A stretch of DNA of 64,000 bases from Nipponacmea schrenckii. Its lineage: Eukaryota; Mollusca; Gastropoda; Lottiidae. The notes beneath the pieces are model-generated. The model was not told where the DNA came from, did no database searches, and was given only the letters and a program-made list of their open reading frames with translations. Position numbers and translations under genes: made by a program. Of this stretch, positions 40,001 through 51,600 are shown in pieces; within the stretch, counting starts at the first letter, position 1, and each line of letters begins with the position of its first letter. The DNA lies in NCBI GenBank assembly GCA_030562195.1, contig JAUJPP010000007.1, positions 22,007,769-22,071,768 on the forward strand, read 5' to 3'.

Positions 40001-41997
40001 TTTTATTAAAACAACCGTTGAATTTGTAGATTTATCTGATAATAGAGGACCACTGAGGTAAGTCCACTGATGGATATATACTGTTATTGTGGCCTATTTC
40101 GGGTAAATTAAAATTTTGTGTTCCTTCTAAGACATATTATCTCTTTAATTTAAAGATGCAACATCACAGTATAAATTCAGGTGATAAGAGCAATTCTTTT
40201 CACAATCACTTAATTAATTTCAAAAATATTTTCAGTAATAAACATTCAAAGCCTTGAAACACTAAATAGATCAATTCGTCCTGATGTTCTTGGCTTTAAG
40301 AAGATATTGCCATAAAAAGTCTAAGAACTCAAACATGGATGCTATACAGGAAATGATGACATAATTTTGTGGTCCAAACTGCATGAAATTCAGTAGTAAG
40401 TGAAATGACCAACAGCATGTGACAGCAAGGCCAAGAACTCTCATCTAATTGTTACTTAACAATTGATGTGTAAGGCATGTTGGATAATTATGAAAAAGAA
40501 TTCTAAACAATTAATAGAAGCAAAGCAAACAAATCAATTGGTTTTGGGTTTTTTCATTGTGCAACATTCAATCATACTATAAATTTGATATCCAAATACT
40601 TTGCTGGTGTAAGTCAATAAGTTTGACAGAAAATGATAACTGCTTACTATCTGTGGTATAAATGGATATAATATTTTAGGATTGTACTGTGAAGAGTAAT
40701 TAGTTAAAATGTTATTAGAACTAATTGGTTTTACTGCTGATTAAAGATAAAGTTAGTTTGTGATAATAATGAAATATAATGAATCATATTTGATATTATA
40801 GAGAGTCTCTAGAGAAATATTGTGAGTTATAATAAAGGCAGAGTTATTGATTAGGGTAAGAATAATGAGTGACAGGCAATGAGAGAAAGATGAAAATTAA
40901 TGTCACTCTGTAATAAAGTTAGAAGTTGGTAGTCTAATGATAATAACAATCTATATATACTGTGATTATATTGAACTAATCATCTTAGTTACTAATCTTA
41001 AAGGTTTAGGATCTTGTATAAGTTTGAAATTAAAACATCATTTCCATTAATGCCTTCTGACAAGATTTTCCGTAAGAGCACAAACCTTTAGTCTACCCAT
41101 ACAGACCTGCACCACCGCTAGCCAAAGTGTGTCAACCTGTCAGATAGCTATATAGAGAAATACATAAAAATAAACTTTCTTCTACCCTTGTAGAAATATT
41201 TGGCCTCTACACCCAAACTTGATCAGTACTTGAAAACAAAGAGTCAGCAGACACAAAATAATAAAACAAAATATATTGAAAAAATATATTGAATTGTTGA
41301 ATTTGCAATATAAAAATATCATTTATTCATTTCAAGATACAACCCTAAAACAACCATATACAAAATTTGACCAATCATATCTCAGTGACAGGAACAGGAA
41401 TATTTTTTAGTTTTTGACCCTTCAAATCCATGTGTGTCCAGAATTATCCAGATTCTACAGTGAACTTTCTTACCAATCCATATTACACAATTTTCAGTTC
41501 TAATAGTTCTGAAGATTATTTACATATATTCATACCAAAATCAACCCTCAAAATTGGCAAAAAAACACATCTTTTAATATACAAAATGTCAAATTACATT
41601 GTACTTGAAATAAAAATTAAACCCAAACTCATCAAAACACATCAAAACCTTTTTTTAAAAGTTAGAAGATGGTTGCAAATAACCACATAGTCTAGTGTAA
41701 GCATATACAATCTAAAAGAATAAAATCAGCACACAATTATCTATTATTTATTTTTATCTGCATGGGAAATAAACAAAAAAGTAAGATTAAATGCCAATTT
41801 GCAAAAAATACCCCCCAAAAAACAAGTCACAACACATAATAATATCTCACTCTATCAATGGTAAAGAAATGATTTTATCTTAAAAACTCTGTGACTTGAC
41901 AACATAATTAAATACCAATTAAAAGTTAGCTTACCTTTTTATAAACATTATGGTAAGGAATAAAATCCAAACTTGATTGGAAATGACAATTTTCCAT
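22064..41997 (-). CDS. TOX: TOX family HMG-box protein
   Basis: Coding exons 5' to 3' on the minus strand: 41997-41935, 32198-32115, 26370-25795, 24047-23905, 23633-23498, 23372-23292, 23119-22868, 22687-22566, 22124-22064. All are GT-AG and phase-consistent, giving 505 residues by my count. Seen: N-terminus [12 protein letters not shown], with SLDF shared with vertebrate TOX3; an Asn-rich stretch; [12 protein letters not shown], the TOX signature seen as TPSLGDEEFE in vertebrates; a Gln/Asn/Pro-rich activation-like region; a Lys-rich nuclear signal ([12 protein letters not shown]) about residues 262-280; the HMG box [20 protein letters not shown] through [14 protein letters not shown] about 282-365; a Gln/Pro-rich tail; and a Cys/His cluster ([27 protein letters not shown]) as at the C-terminus of TOX4. 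It is a chromatin-binding transcriptional regulator. The first intron is 9.7 kb and contains an antisense retroelement. Confidence 0.93.
22207..22429 (+). repeat. Short pearl/HINE-like element in TOX intron
   Basis: The head is GGCTTGCCAGGCAAGGTAAT then ACGCCCACTGACAGCATTGA, with one core unit (AATCCATTGAAAATTGTG). The tail is GACAGATTGACAGACAGGGG and a palindrome ATCCACATAAATTCATGTGGGT. This is the most compact complete copy in the window. Confidence 0.65.
24048..25794. other. TOX intron 3, no other feature seen
   Basis: AT-rich intron with no exon-like ORF and no clear repeat structure. Confidence 0.4.
26975..27048 (+). repeat. Fragment of a pearl-like repeat head
   Basis: GTAATGGCCATCATCATACG followed by CCCGCATTTATAATGGCAGC matches the head of the 8412-9738 repeat, then GGACAGGACAGGATAGGCAG resembles the tail microsatellite. 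The core is missing. Confidence 0.45.
28200..28205 (-). CDS. Possible alternative first coding exon of TOX (Met-Glu)
   Basis: On the minus strand ATGGAG is followed at once by a consensus donor GTAAGTAC. Its phase (0) fits exon 26370-25795, giving a protein that would start [15 protein letters not shown]. Vertebrate TOX genes use alternative N-terminal exons, and TOX4 starts MEF. Six bases cannot prove an exon; only a transcript can. Confidence 0.3.
28206..31465. other. TOX intron 2 interior, no gene seen
   Basis: AT-rich intronic sequence. The ORFs at 28798-29067 and 29619-29813 are short, without motifs, and likely chance. Confidence 0.4.
31466..31570 (+). repeat. Very short pearl-like element in TOX intron 2
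   Basis: The head is TAGCTTGCCAAGCAAGGTAG then CATAAGCCCACAC. A minimal body is followed by ACCAACAGACAAAAGGGATG and ACGTCCACAT. The tail palindrome is decayed. Confidence 0.5.
31684..31722 (+). ncRNA. Hammerhead-ribozyme-like core, Penelope-terminus type (remnant)
   Basis: CCTGAGGA, then a CTCTA...TAGAG hairpin, then GGGAAACGTTGG. This is the CUGANGA - stem II - GAAAC layout of hammerhead cores, which are known to sit in the terminal repeats of Penelope-like elements. Only the core is convincing; stems I and III are not clear. It is in the same orientation as the Penelope-like element 1.4 kb downstream, but TOX exon 2 lies between them, so it is probably a separate remnant. Confidence 0.4.
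33143..34333 (+). CDS. ORF1 of a Penelope-like element: SGNH-hydrolase-like protein
   Basis: Open frame of 396 codons. It has no ATG near the beginning, so the element is probably 5'-truncated near 33160; the first internal ATG is at MLAEKINF. The N-terminal quarter is helical and basic ([20 protein letters not shown]), the middle is Ser/Pro-rich and probably disordered, with a basic patch (GTRRRLSLG), and the last about 150 residues resemble an SGNH/GDSL esterase: block I LIIGSSN, block II SYPGARI, block [10 protein letters not shown], and a C-terminal SDHVHWT giving the DxxH of block V. Related esterase domains are known in ORF1 of CR1-type LINEs; activity here is unknown. The frame overlaps ORF2 by 22 bp. 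CpG is more frequent than in the surrounding intron, suggesting a fairly young insertion. Confidence 0.7.
   Translation: MSNSLSESGFVKPALRNTSILSVIQNINKAWAKDVALALKSHYENMLAEKINFVKSRNLSDQNLRQFSSEAVNWAKKSYRRLQRETLDKYTRTLNSLTCQNHISETRMIVDTVESAPSTSKPLPITNRFSALTKSSKKRKYSPPVAEQFSPEILPTPKRHNTNIDSTTLLSSSVSPLPLSPITRADNQQRTPKSNPETPRQSVGTRRRLSLGHQPANKPRRNDHDNRKSDWSLPEILKPVLIIGSSNISRVPEIDLNTQAESYPGARIRHIFNILFKAEPTNVPEKVIFHVGINNRQETGEIIYKQILELLNLAKSKFPAATIYATQIPFSNSLQRVEPHATEYLRRYNNLIYHKPSPVSTTIPRFNGMVDVCSDHVHWTASTARSIYVKWVSHLN
33160..36480 (+). mobile_element. Penelope-like retroelement (PLE), antisense in TOX intron 1
   Basis: The body comprises ORF1 (SGNH-like) and ORF2 (RT + GIY-YIG). Left and right limits are approximate; I could not define flanking terminal repeats or a target duplication. 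It lies in plus orientation inside the minus-strand TOX gene, between coding exons 1 and 2, so it would be removed with the intron. Confidence 0.8.
34312..36477 (+). pseudogene. ORF2 of a Penelope-like element: reverse transcriptase + GIY-YIG endonuclease, broken
   Basis: Frame one (34312-35133) carries the N-terminal Penelope-type RT region ([33 protein letters not shown]). A frameshift near 35027 moves the coding sense to the next frame ([12 protein letters not shown]), which stops at 35223-35225. The segment that should carry RT motif A, with its catalytic Asp, is missing. Coding resumes in a third frame and runs to 36477: [16 protein letters not shown] (motif B), [13 protein letters not shown] (motif C, with DD), a Cys-rich linker ([12 protein letters not shown]), then the GIY-YIG endonuclease ([25 protein letters not shown], and a Glu in RESYWMDQL). 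The domain order RT then C-terminal GIY-YIG is that of canonical endonuclease-bearing Penelope-like elements. This copy cannot encode a working RT. Confidence 0.88.
36481..41934. other. TOX intron 1 remainder, no gene seen
   Basis: AT-rich intronic sequence. Short ORFs (for example 37399-37799 on the minus strand) have no recognisable motif. Confidence 0.4.
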
Positions 41998-44900
41998 TCT
42001 ACTGCACAGAATAATAGACTATTGCAGGAATGTATATACTATAGCCACGTTATGTTTTATCATTTTATAATTCATGCAAAAATTCACACTAATTAGGATG
42101 TATCTACAACAACCAGTGTTCATATATATATTTTTTATGCAGCAGTTCATACATCAATTCTCCTCATTCAAATATAAAAGAGTGAATATTATCCTATGCT
42201 GTTGATTGTTATGTATAATTACACTGACATTTAAAATCCTCACTATAAATCCTTCAAATATTTTATAAATCTACACACTGCAAAATAAAGTGACTTTTGG
42301 AATCACATTCAACTAATGTATGTAAATAATTGAATTTAAAAATCACCTGTTAAGTGACCCTTATCCTCACTAGGAGTCAATCAAACCACTACACTTGACT
42401 GAATCCTGTGGAAAGTGTCTCCTATAGACAACAAGTTGATACACACTGGTTCTAGATTATCATTGACTTTCTACTATCAATAATGGTTTTCCTCCCTCCT
42501 CAGTTCTCCAATTAAATAACTGTCCAAATTCATTGTCTTCTTCAATTCAATACATTGATTTTTAAGATATTATGTCATAATAATCGTTCATATTTCAATT
42601 CATTAAATTAATTTGTAGCTTTATCAATTTCATGTGTACTCTAGTAATTAAATTGTTTTTTGTTTGCTCATTTGTTTTCTAGTCTGCCTAACCTATACTT
42701 ATTCCTGAATATTCTTATTATCAATGAGGATTAGAAAACATTAAACAAACCGAACCACTGTCATCTTACAACCATTTGACATGAATTTATAATACAATGA
42801 CAAGAACAAGATCACTTAACTATTTTTACACTAAATTTTACAACACATTTTAACAATAAGGAGTATTAGAAAGCTTTTGTTGAGTTTGTATCAAAAGCTG
42901 TGTCATGATTGGCTCAACACACTCTCTCTACCTCTGAACTAGCACCTGCCCTTTTTTTTAAACATCCAAAAAAAAAACACTTCAGACCTTTGTTCACTTA
43001 AAAGATATTAAAATTTGAGATAATACACTCTTATTTCTAGCATCTTGTAATTCAACTTCAACAAAACATTTCAATTTGAAAAAATAGAATTGAATATTCA
43101 TATATATTTTAAATTCTGTACAATATGTTTTTAAATTTCAAATTTTGTTAACTAATTTATTTGAACACTGGTTAAATTCATTTTTTTATTTATTGTATAA
43201 TTGAATAAATACATAAAATGCTAAAATATGGTGATAATATGATAATGAAGGGGTGATTTATTTATTGAACAGTAGGAGTTGTATGGAAATAAAACAAATA
43301 AATGACAATCACTGAGTTTAATTTCAATACCTTTCAATGTTTATATTCAATTCATAGCACATGAAATAATGGGCTATTTTTTGTAACTGTTGTATTAAAT
43401 GATAGTAAGTACCCTTATAAGATTAAAATCATTTGAATAAAAAATTGAGAAAATCTGAACAATTATGGTAGGAGGAAATAATCTTCAAAAAGTACATTTT
43501 CAGAAGTTTCTAAAATATGTTTAAATCTATTTATACCTACTAAGGAATTTTATAATAGAATTGTTATTATTTATCATAACTAACACTGTTTAAATGTTAA
43601 ATTTGAAGAATATCTGTCTACTGTTCAGGATTCATTAAAATTGACTCATATATACCAGTAAATATCAATTTTTTTATTAAGGAAAAATCTAAAATACATG
43701 AAATAAAATAATAAAGATCAGGTAATAGTTAGTATTGTATTAAGAAATGAACAATAGACTGTTATAATGACTTGCAGGTGGCAGGAGATCAATAGTTCTA
43801 TGATTTTATCATTAAACTGTTAGAGATTGATTAGTTCATATTAATGGCTTGCTTTGATTAATGATGATAATTACTCCTCCTTTTAATAAATAATCAATTT
43901 TATTTTACAAAAATAAATTATAGATGGAGAGATAGAGAGGAATATATTGTCTAATCTTTGATGACCCAAAATTTCAAAGGATAAAAATCTCTACCGAAAA
44001 TTCAACTTTTAGGACAGACATTGTATTCTTTCGAAAAAGATTTTCAAAAACTTTTTACTTAACATATGTGTTAAATTTGTACTTAATCAATATTTTTTCT
44101 AGACCAGGAGCACCTTCAACACCAAACTCTTTTCATGTAATATTTTCTTCATTCAATGGTACAAAGACTATATATGGATAACTAGTGACATTTTTAACTT
44201 CGTTTTTCTCAGACTTAAACTGGAAGTACCATACTGATGGCAGTTGTCAAAATACAGCATTTGTACATTTGTAAAAACATCAAATTAGATGATTGTTGAA
44301 GGAGTTTTTTTGTTATTGTGATGTATGACAGTATGTTCAGAATGATAATTATTACCAAACAACTTTGGAAATACAATATTTTACCCTGATTTCAGGCTGA
44401 TCTACACAAATTTGACTCTTTGGTACTGTAGAGCCTTGTTTAGAAAAACATGAAACTGATCTGATTACCAAGAAATGAAATAAACAGGTGAAATGGAATT
44501 TCAACATTTTTTTATATCAAACAATATTGTGTACAAAATGTGTGTTTTTGTTATGTAAATTAAATTAAAATAAAGATCAACTTTCAAAAGATTATTTCTA
44601 CAACCTAATTATTTCTCTCCTGCAGATGTTTTCTTTATATTCTGGTTCTTTTAACTTTTGAAAAAGAAAACATTTTGATGTGAAAATTTATAACTTTATG
44701 TTGATTTATCATGAGTTTTATTCAATTCAATTCACCTTTTATTGATAACTAGAGTCAACAATTATCACAATTGTTTAGCTCCTGTTTGATCATCAGTTTG
44801 ATCGAGTATTGAATGATTGAGATATTTGGATTTTAGGTTTTTAGAATTCTTATGTAAAATTATTGATGGGAGAAAGTCTTTTAAATTTTCTCCATAACAG

Positions 44901-45505
44901 GTCGGACTTGTTGTTGATAACTGACCAATAGATACAAAAGACAAAAATATATACAAATAGGAATAGATAAATATAAATTATAAAAACTTACAATACTAAT
45001 TTAATAAGATGTAAAAGCATTTGGTGCCATGATTTATATAATATAAACATTTGATGCATTAAAATATCAAGAATATAAACATTTGATGTACTATATAAAC
45101 ATTCAAAGTAATAATTAATATAATATGAACATTCAATATAATTATTAATTTAAAACTTTAAAAGCAATTGTTATTTTACTAAAAACTTTAAAATTTATCT
45201 GTAAAAGATTATCAAATTACTTCTTAGCAATAATATCACTGAATTTCACCAATGCGTGAACGTGATCTTTGTTAAGGGAGATAGAAGTGTCACATGTAGG
45301 GGGGGCTTTATTATAAAAAAAAACAACTCTATTTTACAAGGATAACAATTTATCTCAAATTTGTATAAATTGAATCACTGAAACTAATCTCACAGTCCCA
45401 TCAAACAATTATCAAATAAATCACCTTATGTAGCTCAAAGTTATAATCTTACCAAAAATTAACGTATATTCCTTTGAAATATTGGGGAAGTCCACCCCAA
45501 TATGC
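41998..45505. other. Upstream flank of TOX, no gene seen
   Basis: AT-rich DNA that may contain the TOX 5' UTR and promoter. No CpG-rich core was seen. A 45190-45303 segment resembles the interior of the MITE at 47880-48679. Confidence 0.4.
45190..45303 (+). repeat. Fragment related to the 47880-48679 MITE
   Basis: ATCTGTAAAAGATTATCAAA, GCGTGAACGTGATCTTTGTT and AGGGAGATAGAAGTGTCA match, with substitutions, the region about 48393-48500 inside the TA-flanked MITE. Confidence 0.55.
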
Positions 45506-46537
45506 ACAAGTGGTTGCCTAGCAAGATACGCCCACTTTAAAATATATTTTTTGTTTTAACACAAACAGAAACTCTAACATTATTTAGGTCTAATTCAAGT
45601 TTTCATCAATATAAATGTTCACATCAAATTTGATTCAAATCAGATGAAACCTAGTCTCTATTGTATTTACTAGCTAATCACAAGCCAATTTCGCAGTGTT
45701 TTGACTAAGTCAAGACTAATAACTCAAAAACAGTTTATCAAAAAATCATCAATTTCGTACTTAACCAAGATCTCATCAACTTCAATGATCACACCAAATT
45801 TCATTCAAATCAGATGAAACCTGTTTTTTTTGACCTGTTTTGACTAAGTCAAGGGCAATAACTCAAAAAACGTCACCAAAAAATTGTCACTATCAACCTT
45901 GTTTAAGATCTCATCAATATAAATGATGACACAAAATTTCATTCAAATCCAATGGAAATTGTGATCTCTATCGCGTTCACAAGCTGGGTTTTAACTAAGT
46001 CAAGTGCAATAACTCAAAAACCATTAATCGAAAAATAGCCCATTTTGAATTTGTCCAAGATCTCATCGATATAAAAGATCACAGCGAGTTTCATTCAAAT
46101 CCAATGAAAAATGTAGTCTCTATACCGTTTACAAGCCAATTTTAACGCGTTTTGACTAAGTCAAGGGCAATAACTCAAAAACTGTTTATCGAAAATTCGC
46201 CAATTTCAAACTTTTCTGAGATCTCTTCAATATAAATAATCACAGCAAGTTTCATTCAAATCCATTGAAAACTGTTGTCTCTATTGCGTTCACAAGCCAA
46301 TTTTGACGAGTTTTGACTAAGTCAACTGCAATAACTCAAAAACAGTTCGTCGAAAAATCGCCAATTTCTAACTTGTCCGAGATCTCATCAATATAAATAA
46401 TCACAGCAAGTTTCATTCAAATTCGATAAAAACTGTATTCACTATCGCGTTCACAAGCAATTGTGGACGGACGGATGGACCGACGGACGGACGGGTGATG
46501 ACAATATACGACCACATTATAATGTGGGCGTATAAAA
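45506..46537 (+). repeat. Pearl/HINE-like repeat, subfamily A, longer copy
   Basis: Same head as 3166-3867 (GGTTGCCTAGCAAGATACGC then CCACTTTAAAATATATTTT). It has about six core units of some 150 bp with TTTTGACTAAGTCAAG, CAATAACTCAAAAAC and AGATCTCATCAATATAAAT, a long GGAC/GGAT stretch and the tail AATGTGGGCGTATAAAA. Confidence 0.65.
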
Positions 46538-46549
46538 ATGGTGCATGAA

Positions 46550-46710
46550 TCGGGACTCATCAAATATGAAATCCTTTGGAAATGTGTTCCATATCTTGAT
46601 GGTACAAATTGTAAGAAACAAAAGATTTCTTGTAGGCCGTGGTGGGATGTTTTATATTTTTCTTGTGTCTACTCTTGTTTAGCTGAAATGGGGAGGCAGT
46701 TTGATAGCCA
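46550..46710 (-). pseudogene. Relic of the C-terminus of a LINE reverse transcriptase ORF
   Basis: On the minus strand, RHKKNIKHPTTAYKKSF is followed, after a one-base frame change, by FLTICTIKIWNTFPKDF. This resembles the end of many non-LTR retrotransposon ORF2 proteins (RN.FF....VWN.LP). It is short and degenerate, and no RT core was seen upstream of it. Confidence 0.4.
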
Positions 46711-47879
46711 TTAGAAAAGTTTAGCCTGATTTGGATCTGATTCTGCAGTCTCTCACTCTAGCATTGCTGTGATTCTATTGGTGGTGTTGTGCTGTGCTGT
46801 AGGCTACTTACTTAATAACCTAAAAGTTCTCCTTTCCACTTTGTAGAGGTATATTTTACACAGGGTCTAACCATGGTCTTGTAACATATGGATGACAAGA
46901 TAAGAAAAAAAGTCAGTGCCAGTGGTGTTTTGACTATACACTTACCTTGGATATGATAGTTCCTAGTCCAATTATTATGGACTCCAGCATTGAAATCAGC
47001 GTGAGGCTTGAAAATACACATGAATTCATTGGTATATAAAGCACAAAAACTAAACTAGCTTTTAATTTAGTTAATGACTTCCCAATATCGTACCGCTGCA
47101 ATTTATCTGTTTTTAGTGATAAATTGTTGAATTAGCCGCCATTTTGAAATGTGTAAAATCATTCACGCAACCATTCCCGAGAAGAGTTACTATTAGTGGA
47201 ATAACTACATGCTTTTGATGCATAAATCATGTTGAAGATCGAATTTATCATATAAATTTTACTAATATTCAATTTAATTAATAAGTTTCAAGTTTTAATT
47301 CAACTATTTATTATAATAACTAATGCCGGTATTTCTTTTTTATGTACGGTTATCGATGTGTCCAAATTTGAACGCATGACCTGCTTTGACAGCCAATCAA
47401 ATCGAAGATGACCAAAAAATGGCAGATATAATTTTATATTTTCTACCTCCTTGCCGATCAGCCTAAAGTTTTGGATAACTGAACATAATTAGGTGTTGAC
47501 CTTAATGGACATTAGTGTGGATATGTTGTTCTATATGAAAAATGCGCAATTGGCTGATTTCAACGCACAGTAAGCTCACAATTTAACCATAAATCTTGTC
47601 TACACAGTGTAGACAGAATTGTGATTGTCTTCGTCTCCATAAAGTAAACGGAAGGGTATGTGTTGTGTAGCGTAGCGTAGCGAAACCCCTTTGTCTACGA
47701 GTTTGACTAGATAGTTCCATATGAATGACATCTTGTCGGAAATGTTATGAGAAGTCATGATTTTTTCAAATGAATCAGTTAAAAGCAGCTTGGATCTGAG
47801 GCAACATACAACACAAAATATTTTATTAGTCCTACTAAAGCTAAAGTACTATCATTACGGTACTATATAAAACAAACTA

Positions 47880-48679
47880 CAGTAGAACCTGCATTCAGAG
47901 ACCACTCAAGGGAATATTCAAAAACGGTCGCTGAGTGAAGGTGGCCTCTTAAGAGAGGAACTGCAAAACCATTTCGTTTTGACGTTTTGGAAATCATAGG
48001 ATCTTACTTTTACTCATACATGTATAGTTTCTACTGCTTTTGCATGCTATCTCCTATCTACCTACGGGATACTCTATTTTGTCGTATTTTATTTTCTTTT
48101 AGATACCAAAGTTCCCACAGTTCTTATCGTTTTCAAAGTCAAAATTCTCTACCTTAAATCAATAAGATATCCTTCTTTACTTGCATTTTTATTGCCTGTT
48201 AACACACTTTATTCCATTTTCACCTGATTAATATGTTTTTATAACAACATCCGGTATACCCTACTTTCGCTTTCTGATCAAATTTACGGTAGTCTAAATT
48301 TTACCAAAAACGAAATATTGAAGCCTTTACAGTACTTTATAATAATTGCCAATACGATGATATCTTTCAATATTAATCAGCAATAAGCTATAAAATTAAT
48401 CTGTAGAAGATTATCTAATTACCGATTAGCGATAATCTCATTGAATATCACCGACGCGTGAACTTGATTTTTGTTACGGGAGATAATCAAAAGTGTCATG
48501 GTCGCTTAATTGAGTTATTTTAATCAATTGGGAGTATAAATACATGGCCGCTGGTCGCGTAATGAAGGTGGCCGCTTATTAGTCGATAATTACATTGAAA
48601 ACTCGTAGGGGGAATTTATTGTGGTCGCTTATTGAAGGTGGGCTCTTAATAAAGGTGGTCGTATGAGCAGGATATACTG
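47880..48679. mobile_element. 800-bp MITE with TA duplication, Tigger/pogo-like ends
   Basis: The left end is CAGTAGAACCTGCATTCAGA; the right end read inward is CAGTATATCCTGCTCATACG. Both continue with GACCACC-type subterminal repeats (AAGGTGGCC, TGGTCGCTTA) present several times in both orientations. It is flanked by TA at 47878-47879 and 48680-48681. No transposase frame is present. Ends starting CAGT plus TA duplication are typical of pogo/Tigger-derived MITEs. Confidence 0.8.
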
Positions 48680-48681
48680 TA

Positions 48682-51600
48682 CTCGTAGGCCCTATGGACT
48701 GGGACTGTCTATTTGCCACTCGTGGTAATTTTAGCAAGGTCGCTATAGGCTTCATTGAAAGAATAAGTGGCACGTTTTTATATACCACATGGTTTTTAAA
48801 AACGGACTTTTATGATGATTTCAATGTTTAGAGCTACTGTGTTGATGTAATAAATGTATTCAGAGTGTAAAATATTAATGCAGATTCTGTGTTTGTTTCG
48901 CTAGGACTTCAGAAAAAAAGCAAGCGGTGAAATTTGTCAGCCATTTTCTAAACGGTTCATGGTTATTTTTATCCTTCTCCTAAATGACCACGTGGCAAGG
49001 GCCTAAATATCATAGAGTAATTCTATCAGTTCTCCTTTACGCTGAAATTATTATTATAAGCCAATCCCTTTTTTGTGCGATTACCAACTACTGTCGAGGG
49101 TCGAGATTATGTGACTCCCATGGAACATCTGCGAGGGTTCTCCTCTTTCCATAGAAAGATAAGAAAAAGGACTAATTTTGTGTATTTTGAAAGTTTGGTC
49201 GTATAATGGCGTCACCTTCGTTCGTTCATCCGTCCGTCGATTCTCCTACCATTGTCTGTTAACAGGGGTTCCTAATTAATTTGTCGTGTAGGTCAGATTA
49301 AAAAGGGATTTTGGTTTCAGGCAAGCCTTATATTTCTTTATTTAGATACTGTTTCCAAAAAAGCATGTTTAACACTTTGAAAAAATCGAAATCAAAACTT
49401 CTGTGGGCCAAATGGAATCTTTTCGATAGGGCCGGGTCGTATCTGGTCAGCAGGCCGAAGTTTGGGAACCCCTGCTCTAGAAGGTACAAATTTGACGATT
49501 GTATTTTCATTTTTGCAGAACGCGACATGGTACGGAACACAGAAATCAGATTTATACCTCTAATCTGATTATGGCACGGGACAAGATTATAATCTCCGTC
49601 ACTTTTCATTAAACCAGTCTACTCATCTTGTAACTACTTTCTGCAATTCAAACACTCGCATAAAACATGCCGTGACTAGGGTCTACTCTTAGGGCCTGGA
49701 CCCACTTTTGGCTGTCACACCAATGAGATTGTAACCGACTGCGTAACCAGACTAGACGGGAAGAAAACAACAAATGTAACAGACGTTTCGGCCAGAATAT
49801 TGTCTGCCAACGATATACATAGATTATCTTTTCCCGTTTCGTTCCCCAAAATACAGATAAGGTGCATATCTGCACTTTGCGGAACGGGACAAGAATACAA
49901 CCTGTTCCGTTCCGTTTCGTTCCACAGAATACAAATAGCCCTACATCCCACCATTGGTTTACGTAGGCCCATAATATGAAACAAAATAGTCCTATTGTCT
50001 TATTATTTTACTATTTTATACTTACTCTGTTGTGAAAATTCCTGAAAAGAACGAGTTTATGGATAACGGTATTACCTACAGGCATTGATATTTATCTATA
50101 TAATCACTAAACACTAACCTATTATTACCTCAAGGGGCTCCTTCCTCAGGCATTTTCTACATAAACCCCTGGGTCCAGTTTTTAGTTTATTTAGCAGTCA
50201 AGATTCATTTTTCCAAAATGCAATGACGGTTTACAACCTCATGAGAGTTGCATTAATCTTTTCACACCTCCTTTTTATATAACAAAACTTAGTTATTTCC
50301 AGTCTTTCAGATGATGAACTTACGTAAATTGCCTGTCCGTAAGATTCTCTTACCGTAGCATTCTGATAAATTTAGAGCATTGAGGTTTTGTTGAAATTAT
50401 GGGCCGCTTTCGTTAATCATTAAAGATTTGTATTCTAGTAGGCCTATGTAGTATTGTTTGCGCTTGTTCGCTTCTTTGTAGTCACTAGTTGGTGATGTGC
50501 ATACACGAGGCCTCTTAATTCAGAGAAAAAAAATTATTATGGCATGCTAAATTTAATAAGGCCCGGCCAATTCGATATGATATATAAACATCACATTGCG
50601 TCCTTGAGGTCTAAACTGACCCTGACCTTCGAAATCCTACTTTCATTTTATAGTTTATTAATATTTAGTTTTAGCCGTCATTTACTGGAATATTTATATG
50701 GGTTTAACAGTAATTATGATCAAAATGCATGCCCGAAAAAGTTTGTATTCCAAAATACTCATTTTATGTACTTTTAATTTTTACCACGCGTGGCATATAG
50801 CCATTTGAACGGCATTTAGCTATTTGTAACTAGTGGTAAATATCTCTTGCCCTATGGACTTCTTCAACACACTCAATTGCCGGTACCATTTGATTCATTT
50901 AAAACTTTTCCTAGAATAGGAAAAGTTAGCAAATCTATATCAAAATCTATCATATCTATATGAAGGCATTACCTTTCAGGAGGTCTTATTTCATAAATGA
51001 CACACTATTCTTCAAAATACCAGGAATGTTATTTTCTTGATCATCGTGGGCAGCCATGACAGTTCATTCGAAAACCTGCGTTTTTAATAATATATGAAAC
51101 ATAAACATGATTTTATCAAAATTCATTTTATGATTGAAATATATACTTCTCCAATAGTACTTTTATCAGTAAATCAACACATAATCAATTTACCCCAAAT
51201 ACACGAAGCACATGAATTTACAATAAATGAGATAAAAGATTTACAAAGGCTTAACTTACTGTAGGTGCCGAATCGCCTTAACGGAAATGAGCTACTACTT
51301 TCGGTTTTGTTTTCGTAACTCACTTAGTTTTAAGACAGGACAGTTTTGTGGATAGATTTATCAGATAATTCCATTATTTTCTAGATATTCTGACATTACA
51401 ACAATTTTTTTTAAAACAGTCTACGTATAAAATAATACATAATGGCCATGCCTTCGTATGCACACTTCCAAGTTTTTTGACAACTGACACTGCTACAAAC
51501 TAGCCCCTGTCCTTCATTTTGTTCATTTGTGTTTTTATATTAAATTTAAAGACAAGGAAGTTATACCAAGAACAATAGTTGAAAAAGCCTACTTACAGAT
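48682..51600. other. Intergenic and upstream region of the zinc-finger gene
   Basis: The region includes degenerate repeat material: AAGTTTGGGAACCCCTGCTC near 49457, and two related GTTTCGTTCC / GGAACGGGACAAGA stretches near 49780-49940. The promoter of the zinc-finger gene should lie just before 51601, but no distinct core element was recognised. No supported gene. Confidence 0.4.

Noticed and set aside
46812..47021. 69-codon minus-strand ORF
   Set aside because: No similarity recognised; not continuous with the LINE relic in a convincing way.
47130..47150. Minus-strand ATGGCGGC with good Kozak context upstream of TOX
   Set aside because: It ends after nine codons without a convincing donor; possibly 5' UTR or nothing.
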